Source: CAZKEW01 sp964558915 (GTDB taxonomy: Bacteria > Acidobacteriota > Aminicenantia > Aminicenantales > UBA8522). From it: a stretch of 8,698 bases of DNA. Where the stretch lies: assembly GCA_964558915.1 (NCBI GenBank), contig CAZLFV010000110.1, positions 1 to 8,698 on the forward strand. The letters are read 5' to 3'. Both the position numbers and the translations under genes were made by a program. Of this stretch, positions 6,998 through 8,698 are shown in pieces. The stretch's first letter is position 1; every line of letters starts with the position of its first letter. The notes under the pieces were generated by a model that was not told the origin of the DNA, searched no databases, and saw only the letters and a program-made list of their open reading frames with translations.

Positions 6998-7606
6998 ATG
7001 TCTAATACGATGAACGTACTGATGAGCGATGCGACTGATGAGAAGCTCGTGGAATGGGCAAAAAAAGGCAACCTCGAAGCTTATGCTGAGCTCGTCCGGA
7101 GGTATCGTGAGAGGATCTATCAAACCATCTTCCGTTTCACCCGAAGCCACCACGACACGGATGACTTGGCTCAGGAAACATTCCTCCAGGGGTTTAAAGC
7201 GCTCAAGCATTTCAATCAACGGTCCAGCTTTTATACTTGGATCTTCCGGATTGCGGTAAACCAATGCCTGAATTTCCTAAAGAAGAAAAAAAGTGAAATG
7301 ATGATGGAAGAATATAAAGAGAACGTCCTCGGGAATGGTCGGCCTTTTTCTCCTGCTCCTGATTCTGAAGCTATGGTGAATGAACTTCGGGCCAGACTCG
7401 ATGAGGCGGTCGCCTCTCTTCCGGAGCCGTATAAGTCTTCCTTTATCATGGTCGTTTTCCAGGGAATGACCCACGCCGAGGCCGCGCGTATCTTGCGGTG
7501 TTCGGGAAAAACAGTTTCCTGGCGGATGCACAAAGCCAGGAAAATGATCCAGGCCAGGCTGAGATTTTATTTCAACGAGGTGTCCAATGAAGTGCCCAAA
7601 ATATGA
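6998..7606 (+). CDS. ECF-family RNA polymerase sigma factor (RpoE-like)
   Basis: Extracytoplasmic-function sigma factor directing RNA polymerase to a small regulon. Region 2 covers about residues 27-97: the AYAELVRRYRERIYQTIFRF core, then DTDDLAQETFLQGFKAL (the DDLxQE core-binding signature), and FYTWIFRIAVNQCLNFLKKKK for -10 recognition. A linker at about 98-127 follows. Region 4 covers about 130-188, with LPEPYKSSFIMV and the helix-turn-helix MTHAEAARILRCSGKTVSWRMHKARKMI for -35 recognition. Length (202 codons) is normal. An in-frame TAG directly before ATG 6998 makes it the most upstream start; ATGs at 7010 and 7022 are alternatives, and none has a good Shine-Dalgarno. The frame overlaps the next gene by 20 bp, and that gene encodes its probable anti-sigma factor. 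It is divergent from purB. The ECF subgroup cannot be fixed by eye. Confidence 0.93.
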   Translation: MSNTMNVLMSDATDEKLVEWAKKGNLEAYAELVRRYRERIYQTIFRFTRSHHDTDDLAQETFLQGFKALKHFNQRSSFYTWIFRIAVNQCLNFLKKKKSEMMMEEYKENVLGNGRPFSPAPDSEAMVNELRARLDEAVASLPEPYKSSFIMVVFQGMTHAEAARILRCSGKTVSWRMHKARKMIQARLRFYFNEVSNEVPKI

Positions 7607-8180
7607 GCGCTGGATATCCGATGCTCTCGACGGGTCTGTCTCCGAAAAGAGAAGAAAAATTCTGGAGGGGCACTTAGCCCAATGCCCGGATTGCCGGGCC
7701 TATCATGATCGTCTCAGCCGGATTCAGGTTGAGGCCTCGCGGCCGGAGGAAATCAAACTGTCGTCTCATTATTGGGAGGGCTTTTCGGCACGCCTTGATC
7801 AGAAGCTCCGGTCCCTGAAACCGGAGGCAGAGCAGGGGATTCTTCGCCGGCTGGGCTGGAGATGGGCCTGGTCAGGAGCAGCAGTGCTATTGGCTGCGGC
7901 GCTCGGCTTAATCTTCTTGCGGAACCAGGGGCGCCCCCTCGAAAATGATGTTTTTTCTTTTGAGGCCTGCCTGGATCGTCTCGGCCAGGAGATCGGGGAA
8001 GATGTCAAACTCGAAGACAAATTCACCAGCCTTATTATCAGCTCTCTGGGAGAGGAATTTGACTTCGCCGGGCTGGAAGAGCGCTGGGCCATTTTCGCCG
8101 GCCCGTTCATTTGGGAAAGCCTGAGCGATGAAGAACTTGAGTTCGTAGAACAAGAAACAACGAAGGAGATTAAATCATAG
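7587..8180 (+). CDS. Membrane-anchored ZAS-type anti-sigma factor
   Basis: Probable partner of the sigma factor just upstream, binding it at the inner face of the cytoplasmic membrane. The N-terminal zinc-binding anti-sigma (zf-HC2) motif is visible as Cys3, then His29-x3-Cys33-x2-Cys36 in EGHLAQCPDC. The spacing C-x25-H-x3-C-x2-C is what I recall for RsrA-like proteins. A linker follows, and one hydrophobic helix at about 93-111 (WAWSGAAVLLAAALGLIFL) preceded by RRLGWR indicates an N-in, C-out topology. The roughly 80-residue outer part is strikingly acidic (22 Asp/Glu against 6 Lys/Arg), has one Cys (128) and resembles no domain I know. ATG 7587 has GAGG six bases upstream and overlaps the sigma gene by 20 bp, suggesting coupled, balanced synthesis. 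The signal that releases sigma (proteolysis, redox or partner loss) cannot be read from sequence. Confidence 0.88.
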   Translation: MKCPKYERWISDALDGSVSEKRRKILEGHLAQCPDCRAYHDRLSRIQVEASRPEEIKLSSHYWEGFSARLDQKLRSLKPEAEQGILRRLGWRWAWSGAAVLLAAALGLIFLRNQGRPLENDVFSFEACLDRLGQEIGEDVKLEDKFTSLIISSLGEEFDFAGLEERWAIFAGPFIWESLSDEELEFVEQETTKEIKS

Positions 8181-8184
8181 GAGG
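8179..8184 (+). promoter_or_regulatory. Strong ribosome binding site of the Spy-like gene
   Basis: A perfect AGGAGG, six bases before the ATG at 8191, overlaps the TAG stop of the anti-sigma gene. It is much stronger than the sigma gene's own upstream sequence, so the exported protein may be made in larger amounts than the regulators. Confidence 0.8.
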
Positions 8185-8190
8185 ATAATT

Positions 8191-8688
8191 ATGAGGACAA
8201 AGAGATGCGTTGGGTTTTTGATGGGATTCGTTTTTCTGGGCTCTCTGGTGTTTGCCCAGATGCCGGGCGAGAGGATGATCGGCCGAGAAAGACTTCGCGA
8301 AAATATCAACAGGCTCCGGCTGCTCCGTATGACCGAGGTGCTGGCATTGACCGAAGAGCAAACAGCGAAGATCTATCCGGCGTACTACCGGGTTGAGAAA
8401 GAGAAGATGGAGCTCATGAAGAGGCTGAACAGCGAGATCCGCGAGCTCAAGGATCTTTTGGCCGGGCCGGAGGTCAAAAAAGAAGGAATCGGGCCGAAAA
8501 TTAAAGCGGTCAAGGAGCTGAGAAGGAGCTTGGTCGAAAAAGAGCAAGAATTTGAGGATTTTCTGGAACAAAACCTCAGTGATGTCCAGAAGGCAAAATA
8601 TTTGGTTTTTTCGGTTGAATTCTATCGGTCCTTGGGGGATAAACTGAAGCGCGCCAGAGTGGTGTCGAGAGAGAGGGGAGGAGCCTAA
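8191..8688 (+). CDS. Exported Spy/CpxP-like (LTxxQ-type) helical periplasmic protein
   Basis: A small secreted protein of 165 residues. A signal peptide (MRTKR, then a hydrophobic stretch at 8-21, VFAQ) is likely cleaved after Ala22. The mature part is almost entirely charged and helix-forming, with a long Glu/Lys/Arg heptad-like stretch at about 66-125. It has two LTxxQ-type motifs, LTEEQ at 53-57 and LSDVQ at 129-133, the arrangement seen in Spy/CpxP chaperones and heavy-metal-resistance sensors such as CnrX. The mature chain has no His and no Cys, so His/Cys metal binding is not supported; Met residues are at 24, 29, 47, 73 and 76. Net charge is clearly positive (about 32 Lys/Arg against 24 Asp/Glu). 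It begins 10 bp after the anti-sigma stop and ends in TAA inside the window, so it is complete. Family membership rests on motif and architecture; similarity is weak. Confidence 0.75.
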   Translation: MRTKRCVGFLMGFVFLGSLVFAQMPGERMIGRERLRENINRLRLLRMTEVLALTEEQTAKIYPAYYRVEKEKMELMKRLNSEIRELKDLLAGPEVKKEGIGPKIKAVKELRRSLVEKEQEFEDFLEQNLSDVQKAKYLVFSVEFYRSLGDKLKRARVVSRERGGA

Positions 8689-8698
8689 AAATTCCATT

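Noticed and set aside
8170..8697. Minus-strand open frame opposite the Spy-like gene
   Set aside because: The plus-strand frame has a perfect AGGAGG, a signal peptide and LTxxQ motifs; the minus frame has no such support.
1..8698. Mobile elements, CRISPR arrays, tRNA/rRNA genes or phage genes
   Set aside because: No transposase, integrase, spaced repeats, cloverleaf or rRNA-like sequence is visible; nearly every base belongs to a recognised gene.

Overview
The window looks like chromosomal DNA from a Gram-negative, didermic bacterium. The evidence is a secreted beta-barrel-like protein ending in Phe, a signal-peptide-bearing Spy/CpxP-like periplasmic protein, and a transmembrane anti-sigma factor. 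The DNA is moderately GC-rich by eye. Gene style and order remind me of uncultured Acidobacteriota-related lineages such as Candidatus Aminicenantes, but that is a low-confidence impression. There are no mobile elements, CRISPR arrays, tRNA or rRNA genes, and no gene-free stretch longer than about 90 bases.

Positions 1-6907 (minus strand) hold one compact operon read right to left: purB, purS, purQ, purL, an unassigned outer-membrane beta-barrel gene, purN and tyrS. The tyrS gene runs off the left edge, so its C-terminal end is missing. Junctions are 44-bp overlap, 10-bp gap, 8-bp overlap, 24-bp gap, 23-bp gap and 4-bp overlap, so the genes are probably co-transcribed and partly translationally coupled. 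A textbook sigma-70-type promoter (TTGACA, 17 bp, TATGAT) lies just upstream of purB. The products are PurN (GAR to FGAR), the three-part PurS/PurQ/PurL complex (FGAR to FGAM) and PurB (SAICAR cleavage and adenylosuccinate to AMP). The other purine genes are not in this window.

Positions 6998-8688 (plus strand, divergent) hold a three-gene module: an ECF sigma factor, an overlapping membrane-anchored ZAS-type anti-sigma factor, and a small exported protein with two LTxxQ-type motifs (Spy/CpxP/CnrX-like). The likely arrangement is that the anti-sigma factor holds the sigma factor at the inner membrane, with an unusually acidic C-terminal domain outside. The basic periplasmic helical protein may act as chaperone, sensor or modulator. 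This resembles envelope-stress or CnrYXH-type logic, but the exported protein lacks His and Cys after its signal peptide, which argues against classical metal sensing.

The purine and tyrS genes are ordinary housekeeping genes. The least explained parts are the beta-barrel gene inside the purine operon and the sigma/anti-sigma/Spy-like trio.
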